A DNA stretch of 64,000 bases, taken from contig NZ_FQZT01000010.1 of assembly GCF_900142125.1 (NCBI RefSeq), forward strand, positions 62,001 through 126,000. The letters run 5' to 3'. The position numbers were made by a program, and so were the translations under genes. Under the pieces are notes generated by a model. That model searched no databases and was not told the DNA's origin. It saw only the letters and a program-made list of their open reading frames with translations. Within the stretch, counting starts at the first letter, position 1. The number at the start of each line of letters is the position of its first letter. Source of the stretch: Malonomonas rubra DSM 5091 (lineage in GTDB: Bacteria > Desulfobacterota > Desulfuromonadia > Desulfuromonadales > Geopsychrobacteraceae). Of this stretch, positions 7,696 through 16,186 are shown one piece after another.

Positions 7696-10239
7696 TCAAT
7701 TCATGAACTTTAAAGCAGTAAAAATTTTATCTGCGACATAATGTCTGCCATTTTCATTGAAGTGACTTCCACTTTCAAAAAACTTCTTTCCGCCTGGCAT
7801 TTCTTTTGCTAAGTCAATCAAAGTCAGGTCATACTTTTGGGCAATCCGCCTGATTTGATCGTTAAATTCATCGCCTACGGCAATGAGATCATCACCATCA
7901 AAACAATAGTAGTAGTACAATGCGTCCTTCAAATACGATGATTGAACGTTGTCAGAAACATTGCTATATACACGCGCATTTGTCATTAATACCGGCTCTA
8001 TACCTTCTGCCACAATATCCTGAACAAGCCTCTCATATTCTAAGCCATACTCACTCAAATCAATACTGGAAGGATTTAATAAACCAGGATTTCTGGTCTT
8101 CTGTTCCGTCAAAAAAGTCGTATTTTTCCGAATCATTTCTCTGGTCAATGCCCAGTCAGGCAAGCCCAAAGAAGGCAAAGCGCTTCGCTGCGATGCAGTG
8201 CTTAAGTTATCACGACATAATTTAGATATATTATTCATGCCGGTATAAATTACGATTGCAGATGGATTCTGAGGGAAGATTAGCCCCCGCGTTATCTTCC
8301 CAATGCTTTTTAAGTCGAGGCCCTCAATGCCACCATTAATTACGCTAACTGTTCCATGATGCACTTGATATAACCTATCTTGAAGCAACTGAGAAAGCAT
8401 ACTTTCATTGTTAGACGAAAAAGCTACGGTGGAAGATCCAACAATCGCAATTCTCAATTCATCATTCCTCAATATCGAATCAATTTCTGGGCTTCTCAAA
8501 CCAAGAGAATTTGTAGAAAAAACGATATTTCCCGTGTCATCATACCTTTCCAGCAAAGGGCGATAAGTCTTGGCCCCTACGTTTTCATTGTAAACAACTG
8601 TGCTTTCGCTGAAAGCACGGTTAAAGACACTTCTTCCATGTTTAATTTGGCTTCTTAATTGCAAAAAAAGTTCTCCGCAAATAAGAAAAAGAACTGTAAG
8701 GGCTATAAAGAGAACGACCTTTTTTTTAACCCCTTCTTGACTGCCATCATCACTACCCTGAAATTTAATTTTCTCAATTTCAGAAAACGTCAAAGACTCC
8801 CAATTTTCTGGCAGGAAACCCAAGAATTTTTCAATAGCAACCGATGCTACAACATACGACAGGGAGTCTCCACCTAGACTTATAAAACTATCTGAAGGCC
8901 TAACATCATCTGTGTTAAACACACCTTTAATGATTTCAACAAGATTTTCACTTGCGTCATTTTCATTCGCAGAAATAGGATCATTGAAAATTTGTCTATT
9001 CTCAAAGTTTTCCGATAGGATCTTTCTCTTTATTTTGCCAGTATCTGTTGACGGAAGATGGTCGACAATTTCGAAATGCAGAGCAGTCCCAGCCTGAACG
9101 TTAATGTTATTCAAGACATCTTTGACTTGGTTCTTAACGTCTAGGACATGCTCTCCCAAATGGGATTCAATAGCGACAAGGATCCCTTCACCCCGTAATT
9201 GGTCTTTTACCTTCGCAACAGCAATCCCTTTATTGATACTTGTTCTCTTACGAATCTCTCGTTCTACATATTCTGGAAAGATTTTGATCCCACCGCAGTT
9301 GATAACATCATCAGATCGTCCTTGAAAGTAGAGATACCCATCCTTTAGGTATCCTCTGTCGTTAGTTGTAAGCCAACCCTCTTCATCAACGAGAGAGACC
9401 AGCCCCCTGTCAGTGAGTTTTTGCCTAGCGACATGGGCTCCTTTGATCTTGATATTACCCTCTGTACTTATTCCTATTTCAACAGAGCCCAAAGCCATTC
9501 CGACGGATTCTAATGCCTCTCCGCTGGTCTCAGAGATATCCAGAAATGAACTCCTAGATGCCTCAGTCAAACCATAATGCTGAACAATTTTGGCGTTCGG
9601 AAAAAGTACCTTCATCCGCTCTTTTTCCGAACGTGACATATATTGGCTGCCAATTTCTATCCAAAGAACCTTTTCTCCCAAAGTTCCTATTAATTTGTCT
9701 TGGTCTAAAACGAGCCGGCACAATGTTGGGACCATAGAAATTGCATTTATCTTATCTGCCCCTAAAAGATTCGCAATTTCCAAGAGATCAAAGCCCTTAT
9801 GGGGGATATATGCTCTTCCTCCTACCGCCAAACAAGACCTTACACGTCCAAAACCAAAAGAGTGATAGACTGGCACGCCAATATACTCGGAGATTCTCTC
9901 GTCAAGGCCCATCACATTTTTCAATCTATCTACTACATCACGTAAATTTGCGTGTGTCAGGACTATTCCTTTAGGTTTACCCGTAGTCCCGGATGTAAAT
10001 GATATTTGGGCAATCCCCTCTCCACCATCAAACACATCCGCGCTATCTAGCCACCCTCCTTCAGAACCCGGTTCGACGATACGAACAAAATCAAGGCCAT
10101 CGAAGTTGCCTTCACTGTCCAGGCTAGAATCCTTCAACGGAACAACGACCTCATTATTTCTGTAGGCGCTGAATACCTCATGTATGTAATTTTTAGAATT
10201 GTGAGCGACAATGCCCACAACATTTATTTCATCGCTCAT
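7696..10239 (-). CDS. Fusion: adenylation domain + acyl-carrier domain + membrane helix + SGNH domain (DltA/DltC/DltD-like in one chain)
   Basis: An 847-residue protein with four parts in order. Residues 1-410 are an ANL adenylation domain with FTSGTTGKPKG (81-91), YGLTE (222-226), TNDRGY (292-297), GRSDDVINCGG (307-317) and the catalytic-Lys region STDTGKIKRK (397-406). Residues 430-492 are a carrier domain with phosphopantetheine Ser459 in LGGDSLS. Residues 507-526 form a membrane helix. Residues 535-847 are an SGNH domain with GSST (601-604), GMNN (667-670) and His826 in GSHFN. The first two would be cytoplasmic and the last periplasmic. The N-lobe of the adenylation domain is about 50 residues shorter than usual, and the Asp three places before His826 is Ser. 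With the MBOAT neighbour it mirrors DltABCD; the activated acid (amino or other) is unknown. No clear ribosome site precedes ATG 10239. Confidence 0.85.
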   Translation of the reverse strand: MSDEINVVGIVAHNSKNYIHEVFSAYRNNEVVVPLKDSSLDSEGNFDGLDFVRIVEPGSEGGWLDSADVFDGGEGIAQISFTSGTTGKPKGIVLTHANLRDVVDRLKNVMGLDERISEYIGVPVYHSFGFGRVRSCLAVGGRAYIPHKGFDLLEIANLLGADKINAISMVPTLCRLVLDQDKLIGTLGEKVLWIEIGSQYMSRSEKERMKVLFPNAKIVQHYGLTEASRSSFLDISETSGEALESVGMALGSVEIGISTEGNIKIKGAHVARQKLTDRGLVSLVDEEGWLTTNDRGYLKDGYLYFQGRSDDVINCGGIKIFPEYVEREIRKRTSINKGIAVAKVKDQLRGEGILVAIESHLGEHVLDVKNQVKDVLNNINVQAGTALHFEIVDHLPSTDTGKIKRKILSENFENRQIFNDPISANENDASENLVEIIKGVFNTDDVRPSDSFISLGGDSLSYVVASVAIEKFLGFLPENWESLTFSEIEKIKFQGSDDGSQEGVKKKVVLFIALTVLFLICGELFLQLRSQIKHGRSVFNRAFSESTVVYNENVGAKTYRPLLERYDDTGNIVFSTNSLGLRSPEIDSILRNDELRIAIVGSSTVAFSSNNESMLSQLLQDRLYQVHHGTVSVINGGIEGLDLKSIGKITRGLIFPQNPSAIVIYTGMNNISKLCRDNLSTASQRSALPSLGLPDWALTREMIRKNTTFLTEQKTRNPGLLNPSSIDLSEYGLEYERLVQDIVAEGIEPVLMTNARVYSNVSDNVQSSYLKDALYYYYCFDGDDLIAVGDEFNDQIRRIAQKYDLTLIDLAKEMPGGKKFFESGSHFNENGRHYVADKIFTALKFMN

Positions 10240-10267
10240 TACAACAATCCGTATCTAATAAGAGCAT

Positions 10268-11470
10268 TTATTTAGAGCACTCATAGATCTGAGAATAAAC
10301 CGTGGTCGTCCGCTCCCAGGTATGGTTTTCTCGTACCCAGCGCATCCCACGAACTTCTAAAGCTTTTCTCTTTTCAGAGTCGCCTAAAAGCTCATTGACC
10401 ACCCTAGCAAGATCGTTTTCATCATCGGCCTTGAAAAGCACCCCGGTTTCACCGTCAGTAATCAGCTCTTTATGCCCACCGACATCACTGGCAACCAGCA
10501 CCTTGCCCATGGCCATCGCTTCCATCGGCTTGAGCGGAGTCACCAACTCGGTCAAACGCATCGAATAGCGTGGATAAGCGAGGATATCGACCATGGCATA
10601 GACACCGGGAACCCGCTCATGGGGAACGCGGCCGGGCATAACGACGCGATCAGACAAGTTACGCGCTGCGATCAACTCTTTAAGTTCCGCTTCCATCTCA
10701 CCGCCCCCGACCAGCAGCAGCACAGCATCCGGGTTTTCATCGGCGATCCGGGCGAAGGATTTGACCAGCAGGTCGAGCCCTTCGTAACGGTAGAAGGAAC
10801 CGATAAAACCGATCACCTGCTTGCCTTCCAGGTTCCATGCACGCAGATATTCTTCATCTGGTTGGCAGGGCTTGAAATCATCGGGATTGACGCCGTTGAA
10901 AATCGGGGTGATTTTATCTGCAGGAATACCGCGACTGACCAGATCCTTTTTCAGCCCGTTGCAGAGGATGCCAACATGATCCACCCTTTTACAGACTTGG
11001 GTTTCAAGCCATTTGGTCAGATTGTAGCGCAGCGAACCTTCAGTGGTGGTGCCATGATCGACAGCGGCATCTTCCCAAAAGGCGCGAATCTCATAAACAA
11101 CCGGCACACCGAATTTACGCGCCGCCCAGATGGCGGGGATACCATTCAACACAGGAGAGTGCGCATGGATGATGTCCGGCTTTTCTATTTCAGCCACTTC
11201 TAGAATTCGCCGTGACAGAACATGCATCAGCCAGAGTTCGCTGGTCATTGGCCCGGGCAAGTTTTTGGTGGCCCCGGTGCGATAATAAGTGAAACCATTG
11301 ATTTCTTCTTTTGGAGCCCAGTCACCATCCCAGTTTTCTTCATGCTTTGGGGATGTCAGGACAACCGGCTCAAAACCCATTTTCCGCTGCGAGCGAAACA
11401 GGTTCTGGCTGCGAAAGGTGTAGCCGCTGTGCAGCGGCAGACTGTGATCGAGGATGTGGAGGATCTTCAT
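10268..11470 (-). CDS. Glycosyltransferase family 4, PEP-CTERM/XrtA system type (TIGR04063-like)
   Basis: A 400-residue GT-B glycosyltransferase. The N-terminus MKILHILDHSLPLHSGYTFR with HAHSPVLNGIPA near residue 105 is the acceptor lobe of the TIGR04063 group; the C-terminal donor lobe has VIGFIGSFYRYEGLDLL, then PLKPMEAMAMGKVLVASDVGG with the conserved E-x7-E type donor motif. It transfers a sugar from a nucleotide sugar to the lipid-linked repeat unit at the cytoplasmic face. ATG at 11470 is chosen because it gives the family's usual start; a TTG four codons upstream is the only longer option. It is separated from the next gene upstream by a repeat-containing spacer at 11471-11686. Confidence 0.88.
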   Translation of the reverse strand: MKILHILDHSLPLHSGYTFRSQNLFRSQRKMGFEPVVLTSPKHEENWDGDWAPKEEINGFTYYRTGATKNLPGPMTSELWLMHVLSRRILEVAEIEKPDIIHAHSPVLNGIPAIWAARKFGVPVVYEIRAFWEDAAVDHGTTTEGSLRYNLTKWLETQVCKRVDHVGILCNGLKKDLVSRGIPADKITPIFNGVNPDDFKPCQPDEEYLRAWNLEGKQVIGFIGSFYRYEGLDLLVKSFARIADENPDAVLLLVGGGEMEAELKELIAARNLSDRVVMPGRVPHERVPGVYAMVDILAYPRYSMRLTELVTPLKPMEAMAMGKVLVASDVGGHKELITDGETGVLFKADDENDLARVVNELLGDSEKRKALEVRGMRWVRENHTWERTTTVYSQIYECSK

Positions 11471-11492
11471 GTAAATACCCAAAATCTATAAT

Positions 11493-11689
11493 GGCCACAG
11501 ACACACACGGACAAGTACTGGACAAAAGAAAAATCAATTCAATCGCCACAGACACTTCAGAAAAAGGCGGACAGGACCTGAAGTCATTATGGTTAACCCC
11601 AAAGATCTTCTTCTGACCTTGTCTGGTTTGTCGGTGGCTAAAAAAGCCTTTGGCCTTTGTCCGTGTACGTCTGTGTGTGTCCGTGGCTA
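11493..11689. repeat. Imperfect inverted repeat element between two glycosyltransferase genes
   Basis: The spacer is framed by two 21-base arms, 11493-11513 and 11669-11689, which are inverse complements with two or three mismatches and consist of a CACAGACACACACGG-like text. A shorter copy of the same text, GCCACAGACAC, lies at 11545-11555, and GGTGGCTA at 11633-11640 echoes the outer end of the right arm. The right arm includes the TAG stop codon of the upstream gene. No open reading frame in it resembles a protein. It looks like a small non-coding repeat, perhaps of a dispersed REP-like family; copies elsewhere in the genome cannot be seen here. Confidence 0.55.
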
Positions 11690-12907
11690 ATTCTGCTTTT
11701 CTATTATTTCCACCAATCGCTGCAAATGCGATTCCCAGGAGTGCTCCCGTTCGACATAAGCTCTGGCCATGCGTCCCATCTCTCGTTGCCGTTCGGGATC
11801 TGTCAGCAGCGCGACAATCTCGTTTGCCATCTGCTGTTCTTTGTCGGCAATGATGAGTTCTTTACCGTCAATTGCTTTGGTGCCGGTGGCTGCTCCGGTT
11901 GTTGCGATCACCGGCTTTTCCATCGCCATCGCCTCAAGGACTTTGTTCTGTATCCCCCGGGCAATCAGCAGAGGGACGACGCAGATGGTTGCGGTTGCCA
12001 GGTGGTCGCGCATATCGGGAACCGTTCCGGTCACTTCGACCCCGGATATCTTTTTCAGCGCCAGCACCTCATCGGTCGGGTTGCGACCGGCGATACAGAA
12101 AACGGCATCGGGACATGACACTTTAACCAGCGGGAAGATTTTTTCCGCAAACCAAACGGCGCCTTCGACGTTCGGCCAGTAATCCATCGCCCCGGAAAAA
12201 ACCAGTTTATGCAGTGCGGTGGGATGCTTCTCTTTATCGACCTTGTCGGGCGAGAAATACTCCAGGTCGACCCCGTTGGATAAAGCCTCAACCTTCCCGA
12301 CCTCACCATGGGCAGCGAGAACCTTTTTCTCCTCCTCGGTGACCAGGAAGGAACAGTCAAAATCGGCAGCAATCCTCAACTCATACGGCAGCAGCAAATG
12401 CGCTTCACGCTGGTAAATCCACTTCATGAAACCGGTTTTTTGCTCTGCGTACTGGCCCCATTTTTCTGAATCGACATCGATCAGATCGTTGAGCAGAATG
12501 CGATTTTTCAGATCTGCCATTTTATGCCTGGAACGATAAAGGTATTCAGCCGAGGACGAGCAGAAACACAGTACAGCCGCTTCTTGATGCTGCCCCAGGT
12601 AATCATCGATCTGCTTCTGCAGTGCCTGAGAATAAAAACATTGCTGGGTGAATGAGCGACCGGTACAAAGTGACAAGAGAGCATGCAGCTTCATCGCTTT
12701 GGAAGAGCGGAAATGGTAGTGAACTTTAGCGACGATCTTTTCCAGTTCCGGCACATATTTTAGATCATCTGCATCATCAATCATGCAGGCAACAGTTATC
12801 CGGTAGCGTTCGGCAAGATAGCGCACCATATTATAGGTACGGATCTTATCCCCTTTATCGGGTGGGTAAGGAATACGATGAGCAATGATGAGCAGTTCTT
12901 TTTTCAT
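11687..12907 (-). CDS. Glycosyltransferase, PEP-CTERM/EpsH1 system type (TIGR03087-like)
   Basis: A 406-residue GT-B glycosyltransferase beginning MKKELLIIAHRIPYPPDKGD, the characteristic start of the TIGR03087 group, with KIRTYNMVRYLAERY following. The donor lobe carries LVFSGAMDYWPNVEGAVWF and the nucleotide-sugar binding stretch RGIQNKVLEAMAMEKPVIAT. It would add one sugar of the repeat unit at the inner-membrane surface. The start codon overlaps the stop of the upstream FemAB-like gene (ATGA). The stop codon lies inside the right arm of the repeat element at 11493-11689, so the last few codons may have been shaped by that element. Confidence 0.9.
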   Translation of the reverse strand: MKKELLIIAHRIPYPPDKGDKIRTYNMVRYLAERYRITVACMIDDADDLKYVPELEKIVAKVHYHFRSSKAMKLHALLSLCTGRSFTQQCFYSQALQKQIDDYLGQHQEAAVLCFCSSSAEYLYRSRHKMADLKNRILLNDLIDVDSEKWGQYAEQKTGFMKWIYQREAHLLLPYELRIAADFDCSFLVTEEEKKVLAAHGEVGKVEALSNGVDLEYFSPDKVDKEKHPTALHKLVFSGAMDYWPNVEGAVWFAEKIFPLVKVSCPDAVFCIAGRNPTDEVLALKKISGVEVTGTVPDMRDHLATATICVVPLLIARGIQNKVLEAMAMEKPVIATTGAATGTKAIDGKELIIADKEQQMANEIVALLTDPERQREMGRMARAYVEREHSWESHLQRLVEIIEKQN

Positions 12908-13932
12908 AGTGAAATATATTTCCTGACCTGCGAACCAACAGCTGTCGCCAGCGGAACGGGAAGCTTTTGCCAGATCCCGGCAATCAGTTCGCGCTTACTT
13001 GATTTCTGAGTTTTGCCGGCTTCGGCCACCACACCATCATCCGGCCACTGGTACCAGAAAAGCGGCTTGGGTTGTGCGCCCCATTGCTGCTTGAATTTAT
13101 AGGTCCCTTCTCCCGGTGTCGAACGACCGAAGTCGAATGCGCGATAGCCGTTATCTGCAGCGAACTGGAGAAAGGTCCAGTAAAGCAGCATATTCGGGTT
13201 CAAACGGTTAAACTCCCTCAGTGCCGAAGCCCAGGGAATGGAAACAGTCTGCCGATGCAGCAGGATGATTCCAGCGGCGGCGGGCTCTCCCTCTGGGGTA
13301 TAAACAACGGCGACCCGACAATTTTCAGCGTAACAAGCGACAACTGACTTTATCCAGAGGAGGCTGTGCACCGGCGAGCCGAGATCACGCATATTGGCAG
13401 CGAAAACCCGGTAAAATATCTCGACAAGCTCTTCCCCTCCCATTTTGACCGTCAAACCGTCACGAATCGGTTTTTTCACCTGGCTGCGCAGTTTCGATTT
13501 CAACCCCGCCAGCAACTGTTCCGAGCCGACCGGAAGTTCAAGCAGCATGCGGACCTTGTCGGTTTGATTGCTTGGTCCCGAACTTAATTCAACCGACGAG
13601 CGGATTTCACAGTTTGCTCCCGCAGCCTCTGCAACAGCAAAACCCACTAAATCATTTGCGACTTCGGGCGAATCCGCAAGAACGCCGCCGGCATCGCAGT
13701 AAGGCAACGAGATCAGGCTTTTTCCGCGAAGTGGCACAGCAAACTCGACTAATGGCAAAACGCCGCAAATAGCTCCGGAAGATTCCGCCAGCAGATTTTT
13801 GCTATTTAATCCGTAGGCTTGCTTGACCGCCTGTCCCCAGGCAAACAATTGATAGGCAATCCCCTCCGAATGATTTTGAACATATTCATCCCATGCAGGC
13901 TGATCTGCAGTTGTCGCGATACGTATCTGCAT
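12904..13932 (-). CDS. FemAB-like GNAT-fold protein, XrtA/PEP-CTERM system-associated
   Basis: A 342-residue protein with two GNAT-like halves. The N-terminal half has NHSEGIAYQLFAWGQAVKQAYG and SLPYCDAGGVL; the C-terminal half has AAAGIILLHRQTVSIPWASA, LNPNMLLYWTFLQFAADNGY and FDFGRSTPGEGTYKFKQQWG, all characteristic of the FemAB-related family found in exosortase A polysaccharide loci. FemAB enzymes transfer amino acids from aminoacyl-tRNA; whether this branch does so or acylates a sugar is not known. It overlaps the glycosyltransferase gene downstream by four bases and follows the deacetylase gene by nine, so it belongs to the same transcript. Confidence 0.87.
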   Translation of the reverse strand: MQIRIATTADQPAWDEYVQNHSEGIAYQLFAWGQAVKQAYGLNSKNLLAESSGAICGVLPLVEFAVPLRGKSLISLPYCDAGGVLADSPEVANDLVGFAVAEAAGANCEIRSSVELSSGPSNQTDKVRMLLELPVGSEQLLAGLKSKLRSQVKKPIRDGLTVKMGGEELVEIFYRVFAANMRDLGSPVHSLLWIKSVVACYAENCRVAVVYTPEGEPAAAGIILLHRQTVSIPWASALREFNRLNPNMLLYWTFLQFAADNGYRAFDFGRSTPGEGTYKFKQQWGAQPKPLFWYQWPDDGVVAEAGKTQKSSKRELIAGIWQKLPVPLATAVGSQVRKYISL

Positions 13933-13941
13933 TTGAAGAAA

Positions 13942-14811
13942 TCAAGCCTCGCCAGCAATCGGGCCAAAGTCAAAATCTCTGATCAATTGTTTGAACCGTG
14001 CCTCGGTTCTGCTCAAATTAAGATAATGACGAAAGCGACTTTTAGCGCTGCAACCTTCCATGCGTGGCTGTTCAGGATCAAATTCCCACGGATGGAGGTA
14101 AAACACGAACGGCTGCTTTTCTTTACAGTTGATTCGTTTTAAGCCCCAACGGGTGACGGAATACGGCAGCAAGCGAAAGTATCCACCACCAGCGATCGGC
14201 AGATTTCTGTTTCCCAAACGAAGAGTGGTGATCGGTAGTTCTTTGATCGCCAGCTGACCTTCTTCCGGTTGTTCTCTGTCCTGCCAGCTTTGTCCATTTT
14301 TAACGGCATAACCGGAAAACCGCGGCCAATCAGGAATGCCGTAAAAATCGTGCTGCATGGGGAAGATGCTGGAGTCATACTGGTAACCAGCCTCCAGCAG
14401 TTCTTCAAACGCCCAATCGGTCTCACGAGTAATCGAATAGCTTGGGGCCCGGTAACCTGCAACGGCCTCACCACTCTGATCTTCCAGCAGTTGCTTGCTG
14501 CGGCGGATATCCTCTCGATAGGTATCCCGATCCTGCAGCGCTACCCGTTGGTGCAAAAAGCCGTGACTGGCGATTTCGTGACCGGCGGCAGCGATTCGCG
14601 GCACCAGCTGCGGGTATTTCTCTGCCACCCAACCGAGGACAAAGAAAGTCGCTTTTACTGAGGCCTCTTCGAGCAGGGTTAAAACCACCTCGGTGTTTCG
14701 TTCCACCCGACTTTGTCGCTCAGACCAGGTTGATGGTGGCGAGATCTTCTCGAATGCGGAGACGTGGAAGTAGTCTTCAACATCGATTGTGAGGTAGTTT
14801 TTGATCTGCAT
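13942..14811 (-). CDS. XrtA system polysaccharide deacetylase
   Basis: A 289-residue carbohydrate esterase 4 protein. The metal-binding and catalytic motifs are TIDVEDYFHVSAFE at the start (catalytic and metal Asp), SHGFLHQRV (the HxxxH pair) near residue 95 and RAPSYSI; the C-terminal half has FYLHPWEFDPEQPR. It removes N-acetyl groups from GlcNAc-type residues of the polymer. ATG at 14811 is chosen since it gives the family's normal N-terminus; a longer frame to 14859 would overlap the dehydrogenase gene and adds no conserved residues. No signal peptide is visible, as is usual in this branch. It begins 7 bases after the dehydrogenase stop. Confidence 0.9.
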   Translation of the reverse strand: MQIKNYLTIDVEDYFHVSAFEKISPPSTWSERQSRVERNTEVVLTLLEEASVKATFFVLGWVAEKYPQLVPRIAAAGHEIASHGFLHQRVALQDRDTYREDIRRSKQLLEDQSGEAVAGYRAPSYSITRETDWAFEELLEAGYQYDSSIFPMQHDFYGIPDWPRFSGYAVKNGQSWQDREQPEEGQLAIKELPITTLRLGNRNLPIAGGGYFRLLPYSVTRWGLKRINCKEKQPFVFYLHPWEFDPEQPRMEGCSAKSRFRHYLNLSRTEARFKQLIRDFDFGPIAGEA

Positions 14812-14818
14812 AAGTCGA

Positions 14819-16135
14819 TCAGAGTGACCAGTAACCGAGCCCGGCCGTCTCAACCTCACTCTTATTCAAAAGACACTTAACGTCTATGACAACACCGGAA
14901 CCGTTGCCATTACCACAAATCTCCTTCAGAGTGGCAGGAGTCATATCGGCAAATTCTTTGTGGCCGACGGCAAGAATAACCGCGTCAACTTTTCCAACCT
15001 GGGCTAAAGCTGTCAGCTCCAAACCGTATTCATGTTTGGTTTCATTAGCATCTGCCAGAGGGTCGTGGATCAGCACCTCAACACCGTAATCTTCCAGTTC
15101 AGAAACAATGTCGACAACCTTGGTGTTACGGATATCCGGCACATCCTCCTTGAACGTCAAACCGAGCATCAGGACCTTGGAGCCTTTGATGACCTTGCCC
15201 GCCTTGATCATCTGCTTGACGGTATTTTCCGCGACATACTTGCCCATGCCATCATTGATGCGACGACCGGCAAGGATGACCTGCGGCAGATAACCGATCT
15301 GTTCTGCTTTATGGGTCAGGTAGTAGGGATCAACACCGATACAGTGGCCACCAACCAGACCGGGGGTAAATTTCAAGAAATTCCACTTGGTGCCAGCAGC
15401 GGCGAGGACATCCATCGTCGGGATATCGAGCTTGTTGAAAATCAGTGCCAGTTCGTTGATCAGGGCAATATTCAGGTCACGCTGGGTGTTCTCGATAACT
15501 TTAGCAGCTTCAGCAACTTTGATGCTGGAGGCACGGTGTACGCCTGCAGTGACGACCAGTTCATAAACTTTGGCAACGGTCTCAAGTGTTTCGTCATCCT
15601 GGCCGGAAACCACTTTGACGATTTTATCGACGGTATGCACCTTATCGCCGGGATTGATCCGTTCCGGAGAGTATCCAACTTTAAAATCAACACCACACTT
15701 CAAGCCGGACTCTTCTTCCAGAATCGGTACGCAGATATCCTCTGTTACGCCAGGGTATACGGTCGACTCATAAACAACGATGGCGCCTTTTTTCAAATTC
15801 TGGCCGATGGTTTTCGATGCAGCTTCCATCGGGTAGAGATCGGGATTGTTGTTTTCATCAATCGGCGTCGGAACGGTGACAATAATAAAATCACCCGTTT
15901 TGAGTTCTTCTGGATTAGTTGTGTAGGCAATCTCTGTTGATGCAAGCTCTTCTGAGGTCAACTCGCCAGTTGCGTCAAAACCACCCTTGAGTTGCTCAAC
16001 TTTTTCAGCGTGGATATCAAAACCAAGCACGTCGACCTTGCGGCCGAAAGCTGCGGCAAGGGGCAATCCGACATAACCCAACCCCACAACTGCAATACGT
16101 GCTTCTTTCGAAAGGATTTTTTCAACTGTGACCAA
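14819..16135 (-). CDS. tviB: Nucleotide-sugar dehydrogenase (UDP-HexNAc 6-dehydrogenase, TviB/WbpA-like)
   Basis: A 438-residue UDP-glucose/GDP-mannose dehydrogenase family enzyme with the NAD-binding loop GLGYVGLP at 18-25 and the catalytic Cys at about 265 in GGHCIGVDPYYLT. That last motif with the following THKAEQIGY is typical of the WbpA/TviB branch, which oxidises UDP-GlcNAc or UDP-GalNAc at C6 to the uronic acid. The length is normal. The locus polysaccharide is thus likely to contain an acidic amino sugar. The gene stands inside the XrtA operon between the deacetylase and the AAA ATPase genes. The exact substrate is inferred from the motif only. Confidence 0.9.
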   Translation of the reverse strand: MVTVEKILSKEARIAVVGLGYVGLPLAAAFGRKVDVLGFDIHAEKVEQLKGGFDATGELTSEELASTEIAYTTNPEELKTGDFIIVTVPTPIDENNNPDLYPMEAASKTIGQNLKKGAIVVYESTVYPGVTEDICVPILEEESGLKCGVDFKVGYSPERINPGDKVHTVDKIVKVVSGQDDETLETVAKVYELVVTAGVHRASSIKVAEAAKVIENTQRDLNIALINELALIFNKLDIPTMDVLAAAGTKWNFLKFTPGLVGGHCIGVDPYYLTHKAEQIGYLPQVILAGRRINDGMGKYVAENTVKQMIKAGKVIKGSKVLMLGLTFKEDVPDIRNTKVVDIVSELEDYGVEVLIHDPLADANETKHEYGLELTALAQVGKVDAVILAVGHKEFADMTPATLKEICGNGNGSGVVIDVKCLLNKSEVETAGLGYWSL

Positions 16136-16186
16136 AATATTCTCCTGATTTTCTATGAACTTTCAGCAAATGCTGGGCTGGACAAA

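Noticed and set aside
10472-11203. 243-codon plus-strand frame opposite the glycosyltransferase gene
   Set aside because: It has no family resemblance and lies wholly antisense to a clear glycosyltransferase; a shadow of that gene's codon usage.
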